Part shown: positions 7,386 through 14,305 of the stretch, piece by piece | Numbering within the stretch: position 1 is the stretch's first letter | How the letters are laid out: every line of letters starts with the position of its first letter | NCBI RefSeq assembly: GCF_014230355.1 | Contig: NZ_JACLAX010000011.1 | Span: 1 to 64,000, forward strand | DNA: 64,000 nt | Source: Novosphingobium piscinae | Lineage (GTDB): Bacteria > Pseudomonadota > Alphaproteobacteria > Sphingomonadales > Sphingomonadaceae | Direction of reading: 5' to 3' | Notes under the pieces: generated by a model | Told to the model about the DNA's origin: nothing | Databases searched by the model: none | Seen by the model: only the letters and a program-made list of their open reading frames with translations | Position numbers and translations under genes: made by a program

Positions 7386-8536
7386 TGGGTGACCGGTTTC
7401 CCCGCGGGCGCACCGCCGTGGCCGGCGCGGCCACCTTCGGCGTGGGCGAGGCGCCCGGCTTTTCCACCATCGAACTGGCCGCGCGCGCGGTGCAGGGCGC
7501 GCTGGCCGACGCCGGGATCGCGCTGCCCGAGGTCGACGGGCTGTTCATCGCCCTGCCCGACGATCTCTTCGCCGGGCTGTCGCTGGCGCAGCACCTCGGC
7601 ATCCATCCGCGCTTCACCGACAACAACCGGACCGGTGGGGCCTCGTTCATGAGCCATCTGGTCACCGCGGTGCTGATGCTCGACGCCGGCTATCTCGACT
7701 GCGCGGTGATCGCCTATGGCTCCAACCAGCGCTCAAGCGGCGGCAGGCTGGTCACCCCGGCGCGGGCGGACCGCTGGGACGCGCCCTATGCGCCGCTCTA
7801 TCCGCTGTCCTACTATGCCCTTGCCGCCGCGCGCCACATGCACCAGTTCGGCACCACGCGCGAACAGCTGGCCGAGGTGGCCGTGGCCGCGCGGCGCTGG
7901 GCCGATACCAACCCGGAAGCCTTCGCCAAGGGGCCGCTGACGGTCGAGGACGTGCTGGCCTCACGGATGATCTCCACGCCCATCGCGGCGCGCGACTGCT
8001 GCCTCGTCACCGACGGCGCCGCCGCGCTGGTGCTGGTCCGCACCGACCGCGCGCGCGATTGCCCGCGGCCGCCGGTTCCGGTGCTCGGCGCAGCAGCCGC
8101 CACCTGGTACAACTCGCTGACCCAGGCCGGCGATGTGACCGTGACCGCCGCCGCCGAAAGCGGCCCGCGCGCCATGGCCATGGCCGGGGTCACCCCCGGC
8201 GAGATCGACGTGGTCCAGCTCTACGATGCCTTCACCATCAACACCGTCCTGTTCCTCGAGGACCTCGGCTTCTGCGCCAAGGGCGAAGGCGGCGCCTTCG
8301 TCAGCGGCGGCCGCATCGCCCCGGGCGGGGCGCTGCCGGTGAACACCAACGGCGGCGGCCTCTCGTGCTGCCACCCGGGCATGTACGGCCTGTTCGCCAT
8401 GGTCGAGGCGGTGCGCCAGCTGCGCGGCGAGGCGGCGAACCAGATTGCCGGGGCGGAGCTGGCCCTGGCGCACGGCAACGGCGGGACGCTGTCGGCGCAG
8501 GCGACGGTAATCTTCGGGGGTGCGGGGACGGTGTAG
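7385..8536 (+). CDS. Thiolase-superfamily protein, SCP2/Ltp2-like, lacking the nucleophilic Cys
   Basis: A 383-residue thiolase-fold protein of the SCP2-thiolase/lipid-transfer branch. The late VVQLYDAFTINTVLFLEDLGF and GGGLSCCHPGMYG segments are typical of that branch. The position of the thiolase nucleophilic cysteine reads NNRTGGASFMSHL, so Cys is replaced by Gly (about residue 85) and ordinary thiolysis is unlikely. Members without that Cys that pair with DUF35 proteins, such as Ltp2, act as retro-aldol lyases releasing a ketone and a shorter acyl-CoA; the Tyr residues in LYDAF and PGMYG are candidates for the catalytic tyrosines. It is the last gene of the tetR/CoA-transferase/DUF35 operon. 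The aldolase role is inference. Confidence 0.87.
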   Translation: MGDRFPRGRTAVAGAATFGVGEAPGFSTIELAARAVQGALADAGIALPEVDGLFIALPDDLFAGLSLAQHLGIHPRFTDNNRTGGASFMSHLVTAVLMLDAGYLDCAVIAYGSNQRSSGGRLVTPARADRWDAPYAPLYPLSYYALAAARHMHQFGTTREQLAEVAVAARRWADTNPEAFAKGPLTVEDVLASRMISTPIAARDCCLVTDGAAALVLVRTDRARDCPRPPVPVLGAAAATWYNSLTQAGDVTVTAAAESGPRAMAMAGVTPGEIDVVQLYDAFTINTVLFLEDLGFCAKGEGGAFVSGGRIAPGGALPVNTNGGGLSCCHPGMYGLFAMVEAVRQLRGEAANQIAGAELALAHGNGGTLSAQATVIFGGAGTV

Positions 8537-8610
8537 GAGGTGGATGGCGGGAGCGGGTGAGGACGTTGGGCTAGGGCCGCAAGGCAATATGGTCAGACAT
8601 ACCCAAACGT

Positions 8611-8634
8611 CGCTCAGGCTGAGCTTGTCGAAGC
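8611..8634 (+). repeat. REP-like element, copy 1
   Basis: CGCTCAGGCTGAGC followed by TTGTCGAAGC. It contains the short palindrome GCTCAGgCTGAGC and is repeated in inverted orientation at 8721-8745 with only two or three differences. This sequence type recurs in intergenic DNA of sphingomonad genomes (general knowledge). Confidence 0.65.
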
Positions 8635-8720
8635 CCACGCGCGGTGGATGAGCTTGGTGTTCGCAGCCTTTCCCTCGTGATGCACGGTTGCGCGCGTGTG
8701 GGGCCGATGTCAGCGCGTGG

Positions 8721-8745
8721 CCTTCGACAGGCTCAGGCTGAGCGG
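8721..8745 (-). repeat. REP-like element, copy 2 (inverted)
   Basis: CCTTCGACAGGCTCAGG then CTGAGCGG, the inverse complement of copy 1 apart from single-base differences. The two copies are about 110 bp apart and form a BIME-like inverted pair between convergent genes, where such elements often sit. Confidence 0.65.
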
Positions 8746-9050
8746 GTCTTGTGCGATTTGACCTTTTTTCGTCTCACGTCCGATCCCAAGCGGAAATGAT
8801 CATTGAGCCTGATCCACCCCGCCTCTTTCCTGTCATCCCGGTCGTGCCTGCCCTGACGTCGGGCAACGGCCCTGAGCATCGCCCCCCTCAAAGAGACCGA
8901 GCACAGGTCCGCCCGAGGCAGCCCCGCCCTTTCCTACACCGCCCCGCGCTGCCATGCTCCGCCCGGCTCTTTTCCATCGTGAGATTTCCGGACGCGCCGC
9001 GAACTTCTTTGCGGTCGCGATACGCGTGACCTTGGCGAAGTTCGCCGGGA

Positions 9051-10688
9051 TCACACCCCCTGCAGCTCGGCGATCAGGCTGTCGCGCAGGCGGAATTTCT
9101 GGATCTTCGAGGTCGACATCGGCCACTCCGTGACCATGCGGACGTGGCGCGGAACCTTGAAGCTGGCGAGCTTGCCCTTGCAGTGCGCGATCAGCTCGGC
9201 CTCGCTCACCACGGCGCCCTCGGCCAGCTCGACGAAGGCGGCCGGCACCTCGGCGTAACGCGGATCCGGCAGGCCGACCACCTGGGCCAGCTTTACCGCG
9301 GGATGGCTCTGCAGCATGGCCTCGATCTCGGCCGCGGCAACGTTCTCGCCGCCGACCTTGAGCATGTCCTTGGTCCGGCCATGGAACATGATGTTGCCAC
9401 CCTCGTCGATCGAGCCGATGTCGCCGGTGTGGAACCAGCCGTCGCGCAGCGCCTCGGCGGTCTTCTCGGGGGCGTTGTGGTAGCCCTTGAGCATGTTGGG
9501 ACCGCGCAGCAGGATTTCCCCGCGTTCGCCGGTGGACAGGTCCCGCCCGGTCTCGGGATCGACGATCCGCACCTCCCACTCGTCCAGCGGGAAGCCGCAG
9601 CGTTCGGTCCGCACCGCATAGCTGTCGGTCAGCCGGCTGGTCGAGACCGTGCCCGCCGCCTCGGTCATGCCATAGGTGCCGACCTGGATGGTGTGCGGCA
9701 TCGCCTCGGCCACGGCATGCTTGATCCACTCGGGCTGGACCGCGAAGTTCGAGTTCATCACGCGCAGCTTGGACAGGTCGGTCTGGCGGAAGCTGGGGTG
9801 ATTGATCAGGTCCTGCATGATCGTGACGAAGCTGGGATAGGCCACGGTGGCGCCCTCGCGCCCCAGCATCTCGAGCGCCACGCCCGGATCGAAGTGCGGC
9901 ACGGTCATGTAGCAGCCGCCCAGGTCGAGGATCATGATCATCGGCAGGATGCCGGCAATGTGGAAGATCGGCAGCGGCGACCAGACCTTGTCCGCGCTGG
10001 TGCAGGCATAGCGGATGCCAAGGTTGCGGCTGTTGCCCACCTGGCCGCGGTGCGAGATCAGCGCACCCTTGGGGTTCGAGGTGGTCCCCGAGGTGTAGAG
10101 GATCATCGCCGTGTCCTGCGGATCGACCGCGGCGATGCGCGCGTCGAGCGTCGCCTCGGGCACCGCCGCGCCCGCGGCCAGCACCGCCTCATGCTGCAGC
10201 ATGGCGGACGGGCAGGCCGGATCGAGCGAGACAATGCTGCGCAGCATCGGCGCCTCGGCCAAGACCAACCGCCCTCCCGGCGCCGACCCGGATAGCGTCG
10301 GAAGGGCGGCCGCGACCCGCTCGCCGTAGTCGAGCGAATCGGTCATCCGGCCGGCGGTGAGCAGCACGACCAGATCGGCGTCGCGCACCACGTAGGCCAG
10401 TTCGTGTACCTGGTAGCGGGCATTGATCGGCACGGCGACCGCCCCGGCCATGGCGATGCCGCAGAACGCCTCGATGAATTCGGGGCAGGTCGGCATCAGC
10501 AGGCCGACATGTTCGCCGGGTTGGACCCCCAGCGCGATCAGCGCGCGGGCCCAGCGGCGCGCCGCTTCGTCAAGGTCGCGATAGGTCAGCCGGCGATCGG
10601 GGAACAGGATCGCCTCGCGCGTGGCAAAGCGCTGGGCCGAGGCCCGAATCATGGCTCCGATGGTATAGCTCTGTGCGGCCTGTTCCAT
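9051..10688 (-). CDS. AMP-forming acyl-CoA ligase
   Basis: A 545-residue member of the adenylate-forming ANL superfamily. Core motifs are intact: the P-loop YTSGTTSNPKG (residues 198-208), YGMTE (339-343), WFHTGD (418-423), the hinge region GRTKDMLKVGGENVAAAEIE, and the C-terminal lysine in STSKIQK (K528), though the usual Gly before it is Ser. It would activate a carboxylic acid to its CoA thioester with ATP. It is transcribed leftward from a promoter region shared with the second tetR gene, which holds operator-like element B. The neighbouring CoA-transferase and thiolase-like genes suggest the substrate is a side-chain or ring-opened acid of the local pathway. Confidence 0.94.
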   Translation of the reverse strand: MEQAAQSYTIGAMIRASAQRFATREAILFPDRRLTYRDLDEAARRWARALIALGVQPGEHVGLLMPTCPEFIEAFCGIAMAGAVAVPINARYQVHELAYVVRDADLVVLLTAGRMTDSLDYGERVAAALPTLSGSAPGGRLVLAEAPMLRSIVSLDPACPSAMLQHEAVLAAGAAVPEATLDARIAAVDPQDTAMILYTSGTTSNPKGALISHRGQVGNSRNLGIRYACTSADKVWSPLPIFHIAGILPMIMILDLGGCYMTVPHFDPGVALEMLGREGATVAYPSFVTIMQDLINHPSFRQTDLSKLRVMNSNFAVQPEWIKHAVAEAMPHTIQVGTYGMTEAAGTVSTSRLTDSYAVRTERCGFPLDEWEVRIVDPETGRDLSTGERGEILLRGPNMLKGYHNAPEKTAEALRDGWFHTGDIGSIDEGGNIMFHGRTKDMLKVGGENVAAAEIEAMLQSHPAVKLAQVVGLPDPRYAEVPAAFVELAEGAVVSEAELIAHCKGKLASFKVPRHVRMVTEWPMSTSKIQKFRLRDSLIAELQGV

Positions 10689-10775
10689 TCATCCCCTTGC
10701 CCGGCGGGCGCTTGCGGTCAGCCTGGCCGCAGCCGGCACCGTGATTGTTGACGCGAATCTAGCCCGAGCTGTTGC

Positions 10776-10800
10776 AAAAAACAATCATATCTGTCTTTTT
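10776..10800. promoter_or_regulatory. Operator-like element B
   Basis: An AT-rich island between the divergent CoA-ligase and tetR-2 genes: AAAAAACAATCATATCTG followed by TCTTTTT. ACA/TGT half-sites flanked by A and T runs give an imperfect 24-bp palindrome. It matches 15 of 19 positions of the inverse of element D and shares ACAATCA and CTGT with element C. Confidence 0.6.
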
Positions 10801-10935
10801 GTCAGACGCGGACCATGCCGCGGCGGCGGGCGCCGCATTCTTGCCCTGGCGCCCGCCTCCGCGCTATGGCGCGCCGACGGTCCCGGGCGCCAGCCCGCGG
10901 CGCCGCTGCCCGTCCACTCGATCAGGCGAACGCTT

Positions 10936-11646
10936 ATGGCTCTGTCCCGTACCCGGATTGCCCGCCCCGTCCGGCCCCCGCGCCCGGCCGGCGAGAAGGG
11001 TCCGCAGCTCCAGGCCGCGAAGGCCGCGCAGACCCGCGCCCGGCTGATCGAGGCGACGGTCCGCTGCCTGGTCAAGTACGGCTATGCCAACACCACCACG
11101 CCGAAGGTGGCCGAGGAGGCCGGACTGTCGCGCGGGGCGATGATGCACCACTTCGAGAACGGCACCTCGCTGATCAAGTCGACCATCGCCGAGCTCCACG
11201 AGAAGCGCTTGCGGGCCTTCCGCCGGGCGGCCGACAAGCCGGTTCACGAGGTCACCGATCTGGTCGAGACCTACTGGCGCCAGCTGCAGAAGCCGGCCTT
11301 CATCGCCTTCCACGAGCTGGCCGTGGCGGCGCGCACCGACACCGAGCTCGCCAGCATCCTCAAGCCGCTGCAGGACGAGTTCTCCGAGAAGTTCAACGCC
11401 CAGGCCGAGCAGCTCTTTCCCGAATGGGCCGCCGCGCCGGCCAATTTCGCCCTGGCGATGACCCTCTCGCAGACGATCCTCGAGGGCATGGCGATCAGCC
11501 TCCAGACCGGGGCGATGGACGAGGGCAAGGTCGAGCCGATGCTGCGCCATCTCGAGGGGCAGATCGCCGCACTCGCTCCGGCGGCGCCCGCGGCGGTTCA
11601 GGCCGCGGCGAAGCCCCAGCGGATGCCGCGCCGCAAGAGCTCGTAG
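10936..11646 (+). CDS. TetR-family transcriptional regulator (paralogue 2)
   Basis: A 236-residue TetR protein. The helix-turn-helix domain reads RARLIEATVRCLVKYGYAN, then VAEEAGLSRGAMMHHFENG. The ligand domain contains YWRQLQKPAFIAFHELAVAA. It is strongly similar over its whole length to the TetR at 5156, including the unusual LVKYGYA and QKPxFIAF segments, so the two arose by duplication. The ATG used has only a weak upstream AGGCG. Its last 49 bases overlap the convergent ThuA-like gene. It faces the CoA-ligase gene across operator-like element B and probably autoregulates. Whether both paralogues bind all five related elements in the block is open. Confidence 0.9.
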   Translation: MALSRTRIARPVRPPRPAGEKGPQLQAAKAAQTRARLIEATVRCLVKYGYANTTTPKVAEEAGLSRGAMMHHFENGTSLIKSTIAELHEKRLRAFRRAADKPVHEVTDLVETYWRQLQKPAFIAFHELAVAARTDTELASILKPLQDEFSEKFNAQAEQLFPEWAAAPANFALAMTLSQTILEGMAISLQTGAMDEGKVEPMLRHLEGQIAALAPAAPAAVQAAAKPQRMPRRKSS

Positions 11647-12326
11647 AACACCGGGTAGGCCCAGGCGCCGCGCTGCGGGTGCGGCCAGAAGGGCGCCAGC
11701 GGCTGCAGGTCATAATGGCCGCGGCAGTGGCCGAGGGTGAGGTAGAGAACGGCCCCGGCCCCGACCCGGCGCTGGTACAGCACCGGGACCTCGGCCTCGT
11801 CCCAGTGGCCGTCGCGGAACTCCGGGCAGGCGCCGGAGAAGGCGGTGTGCAGCAGCACCTCGAGATCGGCCCGGCGGTGCACGAGGTAAAGCTCGTCCTC
11901 GACCCGGAAGCTGCGCAGACCAGCGGTCAGCGGGTGATCGGCGCGGGTCACCTCGACCTTGAACGGCGCGATCGGCGGGTGGCCGGCGAACTGGCTGCCC
12001 AGCAGGTCCATGAAGGCCGGCGCCTCGTCGGGCGTGTCGCACAGGCCATCAGCGGCGAAGCGCAGCAGGGCATTGGTGCCGTGCAGCGCAAACCAGCGCC
12101 CGCCGCGCCGCAGGAAGGCCTCGAGCGCCGCGGTCTGCGCCGGATCGGGGATCACGTCGCAGGTGTAGGTGATGAGCAGATCGGCGGCGGCGATCGCCGC
12201 AAGGTCGGCATAGTCGGTGGACACCGTGGTGCGGATCCGCGCATCCTCGGCCAGCAGCTTGAGCAGTTCGAGCCGCGCGAAGTCGATATCGTGGTACTTG
12301 CCCGAGGCAACCAGATGGGCGCGCAT
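11598..12326 (-). CDS. ThuA-like domain protein
   Basis: A 242-residue protein of the ThuA/class-I glutamine-amidotransferase-like fold. The first strand and loop are HLVASGKYHDIDFARLELLKLL. The central RRGGRWFALHGTNALLRF resembles the ThuA glycine-rich strand, and the C-terminal half has the family-like QRRVGAGAVLYLTLGHCRGHYD. I start at the ATG that gives this canonical first strand, preceded by GGGACGGAAACG. Longer frames would need TTG or GTG starts that fall inside operator-like element C. ThuA-like proteins are often found in sugar and polyol catabolic clusters, but their chemistry is poorly known. Its 3' end overlaps the convergent tetR-2 gene by 49 bases. Confidence 0.82.
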   Translation of the reverse strand: MRAHLVASGKYHDIDFARLELLKLLAEDARIRTTVSTDYADLAAIAAADLLITYTCDVIPDPAQTAALEAFLRRGGRWFALHGTNALLRFAADGLCDTPDEAPAFMDLLGSQFAGHPPIAPFKVEVTRADHPLTAGLRSFRVEDELYLVHRRADLEVLLHTAFSGACPEFRDGHWDEAEVPVLYQRRVGAGAVLYLTLGHCRGHYDLQPLAPFWPHPQRGAWAYPVFYELLRRGIRWGFAAA

Positions 12327-12362
12327 CGTTTCCGTCCCGCAAGGCCGGGCGGACCCGACGAA

Positions 12363-12389
12363 CACAATCAAACCTGTTTGTCTTTTTTA
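12363..12389. promoter_or_regulatory. Operator-like element C
   Basis: AT-rich element between the divergent ThuA-like and SDR genes. CAAAC-CT-GTTTG is a perfect inverted repeat (12369-12380). It is followed by GTC and a run of six T, as in element B, and is preceded by ACAAT, so ACAATCAAACCTGT matches element B at 12 of 14 positions. Confidence 0.55.
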
Positions 12390-12463
12390 TTGCATCGGGC
12401 TCCCCGGTGAGGCAACTGGATTCGACGGATCGAGACGCCGATCGAACCGCAAGGGGAGTGCCT

Positions 12464-13384
12464 TTGAACGCGCCGGAGATGAAAGCACCGCGGATCTTCC
12501 GTCCCGAGCCGGGCGATCCGGGCCGCCCCGCCCGCGGGCTGAGCGACGAGGCCCTGGCGCGGCAGACCACCGTGTTCCGTGACGACCTGCTCGCCGGGCA
12601 CACGATCCTCATCTCGGGCGCGGGCAGCGGCATGGGCAAGGCCGCCGCCTTCCTGGCCGCCCGGCTGGGTGCCAATGTCGCGATCTGCGGGCGCGACAGC
12701 GCCAAGCTCGACGCCACCGCCACGCTCATCCACGAGCACTGCGGGCGCGAGGTGTTCTGCCAATCGACCAACATCCGCGACGCCGACGCGGTCGAGACGC
12801 TGATCGCGCGGGTCCACGACCGCTTCGGGGGGCTCGACACGCTGGTCAACAATGCCGGCGGCCAGTTCCCGCAGGACGCGATCGACTTCACCCGCAAGGG
12901 CTGGCTGGCGGTGATCGACACCAACCTCAACGGCACCTGGTGGATGATGCAGGAGGCCGCCCGGCGCTGGCGCGACACGGGCAAGCCGGGACACATCATC
13001 AACATCGTCGCCAACGTCGAGCGCGGCATGCCGCAGGCGGCGCACACCTGCGCGGCCCGGGCCGGGGTGATCTACCTGTCGAAGACGGTCGCCACCGAGT
13101 GGGCACCCTACAACATCCGGGTCAACTGCATCGGCCCCGGGGTCATCGAGACCGAAGGCTTCCGGATGTATCCGGAAGAAGCCCTCGCCCGGTTCCACCA
13201 GGCCAACCCGATGAAGATGCGCGGCAATGCCTGGGACGTGGCGGAGGCCATCGCCTACCTCGCTTCGCCCGCGGCGCGGTTCGTCAATGGCGACCTGATG
13301 ATCATCGACGGCGGGCAGGCCCAGTGGGGCGTGGTCTGGCCCGCCGGGATGCCGGACTACTTTGCCGACGACGGCGCCGGTTGA
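12464..13384 (+). CDS. SDR-family protein resembling 2,4-dienoyl-CoA reductase
   Basis: A 306-residue SDR protein with an N-terminal extension of about 40 residues. The cofactor motif SGAGSGMG lies at residues 51-58 and NNAG at about 129-132. The classical YxxxK is missing: the site reads THTCAARAG-like, with Thr and Arg in place of Tyr and Lys. Loss of the Tyr and the following WAPYNIRVNCIGPGVIETEG pattern recall 2,4-dienoyl-CoA reductases. The start is uncertain. A TTG sits eight bases after AAGGGGAG and is used here; the ATG at 12479 is the alternative. It is followed 44 bases later by another SDR gene in the same direction and would act on an unsaturated acyl-CoA of the pathway, by inference. 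Confidence 0.82.
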   Translation: MNAPEMKAPRIFRPEPGDPGRPARGLSDEALARQTTVFRDDLLAGHTILISGAGSGMGKAAAFLAARLGANVAICGRDSAKLDATATLIHEHCGREVFCQSTNIRDADAVETLIARVHDRFGGLDTLVNNAGGQFPQDAIDFTRKGWLAVIDTNLNGTWWMMQEAARRWRDTGKPGHIINIVANVERGMPQAAHTCAARAGVIYLSKTVATEWAPYNIRVNCIGPGVIETEGFRMYPEEALARFHQANPMKMRGNAWDVAEAIAYLASPAARFVNGDLMIIDGGQAQWGVVWPAGMPDYFADDGAG

Positions 13385-13428
13385 ACGGGCGCGCAGAACC
13401 AACCACACCAACGAGGATGGAGACGGAT

Positions 13429-14187
13429 ATGGGCCGGGTATCGGGCAAGGTGGCGCTGGTCACAGGCGGCGGATCGGGGCTCGGTGCGGCCGACTGCGCC
13501 GCGCTCGCCCGCGAGGGCGCGACCGTGGTCGTCACCGACGTCAACCTTGCGGCAGCCCAGGCCGTGGCCGAGCGGATCGGCGGCGGTGCGATCGCGCTGG
13601 CCCACGATGTCGCCAGCGAGGACCAGTGGATCGCCGTCCTGGCCGAAGTGGAAGCGCGGTTCGGCCGTCTCGACGTGCTGGTCAACAATGCCGGCGTGGT
13701 GCTCAGCGCCGACGTCGAGGACACGTCGCTCGACCGGTTCCGCTGGGTCAACGGCATCATGATCGATGGCGTGTTCCTGGGCATGAAGCATGCCATCCCG
13801 CTGATGAACAAGGGCGATGGCGGCTCGATCATCAACATGTCGTCGGTCGGCGCGCTGCTCGGCTATCCGATCTTCTTCGCCTATTCCGCGGCGAAGGGCG
13901 CGGTCCGCTCGATGACAAAGTCGGTTGCGGTGATGGCCCAGGTCAAGGGCTACAAGATCCGCTGCAACTCGGTGCATCCCGGGGCGATCGAGACGCCGAT
14001 GGTACAGGAGGCCGAAGGCCGTATCGGCCAGCCGAAGGAGATCCCCGCCGGGGTCCTGCCCTATGGCACGCCCGGCCACCCCGACGACGTGGCGGCGCTG
14101 GTCGTGTTCCTCGCCTCGGACGAATCCCGCTTCATCACCGGCGCCGAACTGGTGATCGACAACGGAGTGACCATCCGCCCGTTCTGA
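13429..14187 (+). CDS. SDR-family oxidoreductase
   Basis: A 252-residue classical SDR. It has TGGGSGLG (cofactor), NNAG, the catalytic Ser in NMSSVGALLGY, and YSAAK. It begins with MGRVSGKVALV after GGAGACGGAT; an ATG four codons earlier lies too close to its ribosome-binding site. The closest general pattern is of 3-alpha-(or 17-beta-)hydroxysteroid and cyclohexanol-type dehydrogenases, but this cannot be narrowed from sequence alone. It is the second gene of a two-gene SDR operon and converges on the second Rieske oxygenase gene with a strong hairpin between them. Confidence 0.9.
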   Translation: MGRVSGKVALVTGGGSGLGAADCAALAREGATVVVTDVNLAAAQAVAERIGGGAIALAHDVASEDQWIAVLAEVEARFGRLDVLVNNAGVVLSADVEDTSLDRFRWVNGIMIDGVFLGMKHAIPLMNKGDGGSIINMSSVGALLGYPIFFAYSAAKGAVRSMTKSVAVMAQVKGYKIRCNSVHPGAIETPMVQEAEGRIGQPKEIPAGVLPYGTPGHPDDVAALVVFLASDESRFITGAELVIDNGVTIRPF

Positions 14188-14240
14188 CCCCATTGTTCCG
14201 AGCCGCTCGGGTCGCACCACGGCGCCGCCGGAACGGGAAA

Positions 14241-14270
14241 GGGGAGGTGGACCAGCCGGTCCGCCTCCCC
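14241..14270. terminator. Hairpin between convergent genes
   Basis: GGGGAGGTGGACC pairs with GGTCCGCCTCCCC around the loop AGCC: 13 base pairs including one G-U. No T-run follows. It lies between the SDR stop and the end of the convergent Rieske gene and probably serves both as a terminator. Confidence 0.6.
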
Positions 14271-14305
14271 TGGACCCATCAGCACGAAAGCGCCGGGTGG
14301 TGCGC

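Larger units (their letters stand above)
8537..9050. other. Non-coding interval with REP-like pair
   Basis: Over 500 bases separate the convergent thiolase-like and CoA-ligase genes. The only clear structure is an inverted pair of REP-like elements (8611-8634 and 8721-8745). I find no convincing gene in the rest; short open frames here lack ribosome-binding sites and family resemblance. Confidence 0.6.

Noticed and set aside
7385-8536. Calling the thiolase-like protein an acetyl-CoA acetyltransferase
   Set aside because: The nucleophilic Cys is absent, so a thiolytic function is not supported.
8751-9029. Small gene in the non-coding interval
   Set aside because: The composition is Pro/Arg-rich without codon bias, there is no ribosome-binding site, and no family is recognisable; it is a chance frame in GC-rich DNA.
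8819-9050. Possible fragment of a decayed gene in the non-coding interval
   Set aside because: No frame shows recognisable protein similarity, so a pseudogene cannot be supported.
12327-12371. TTG or GTG start for the ThuA-like gene
   Set aside because: It would place the start codon within operator-like element C. The ATG at 12326 has a better ribosome-binding site and begins with the expected first strand.
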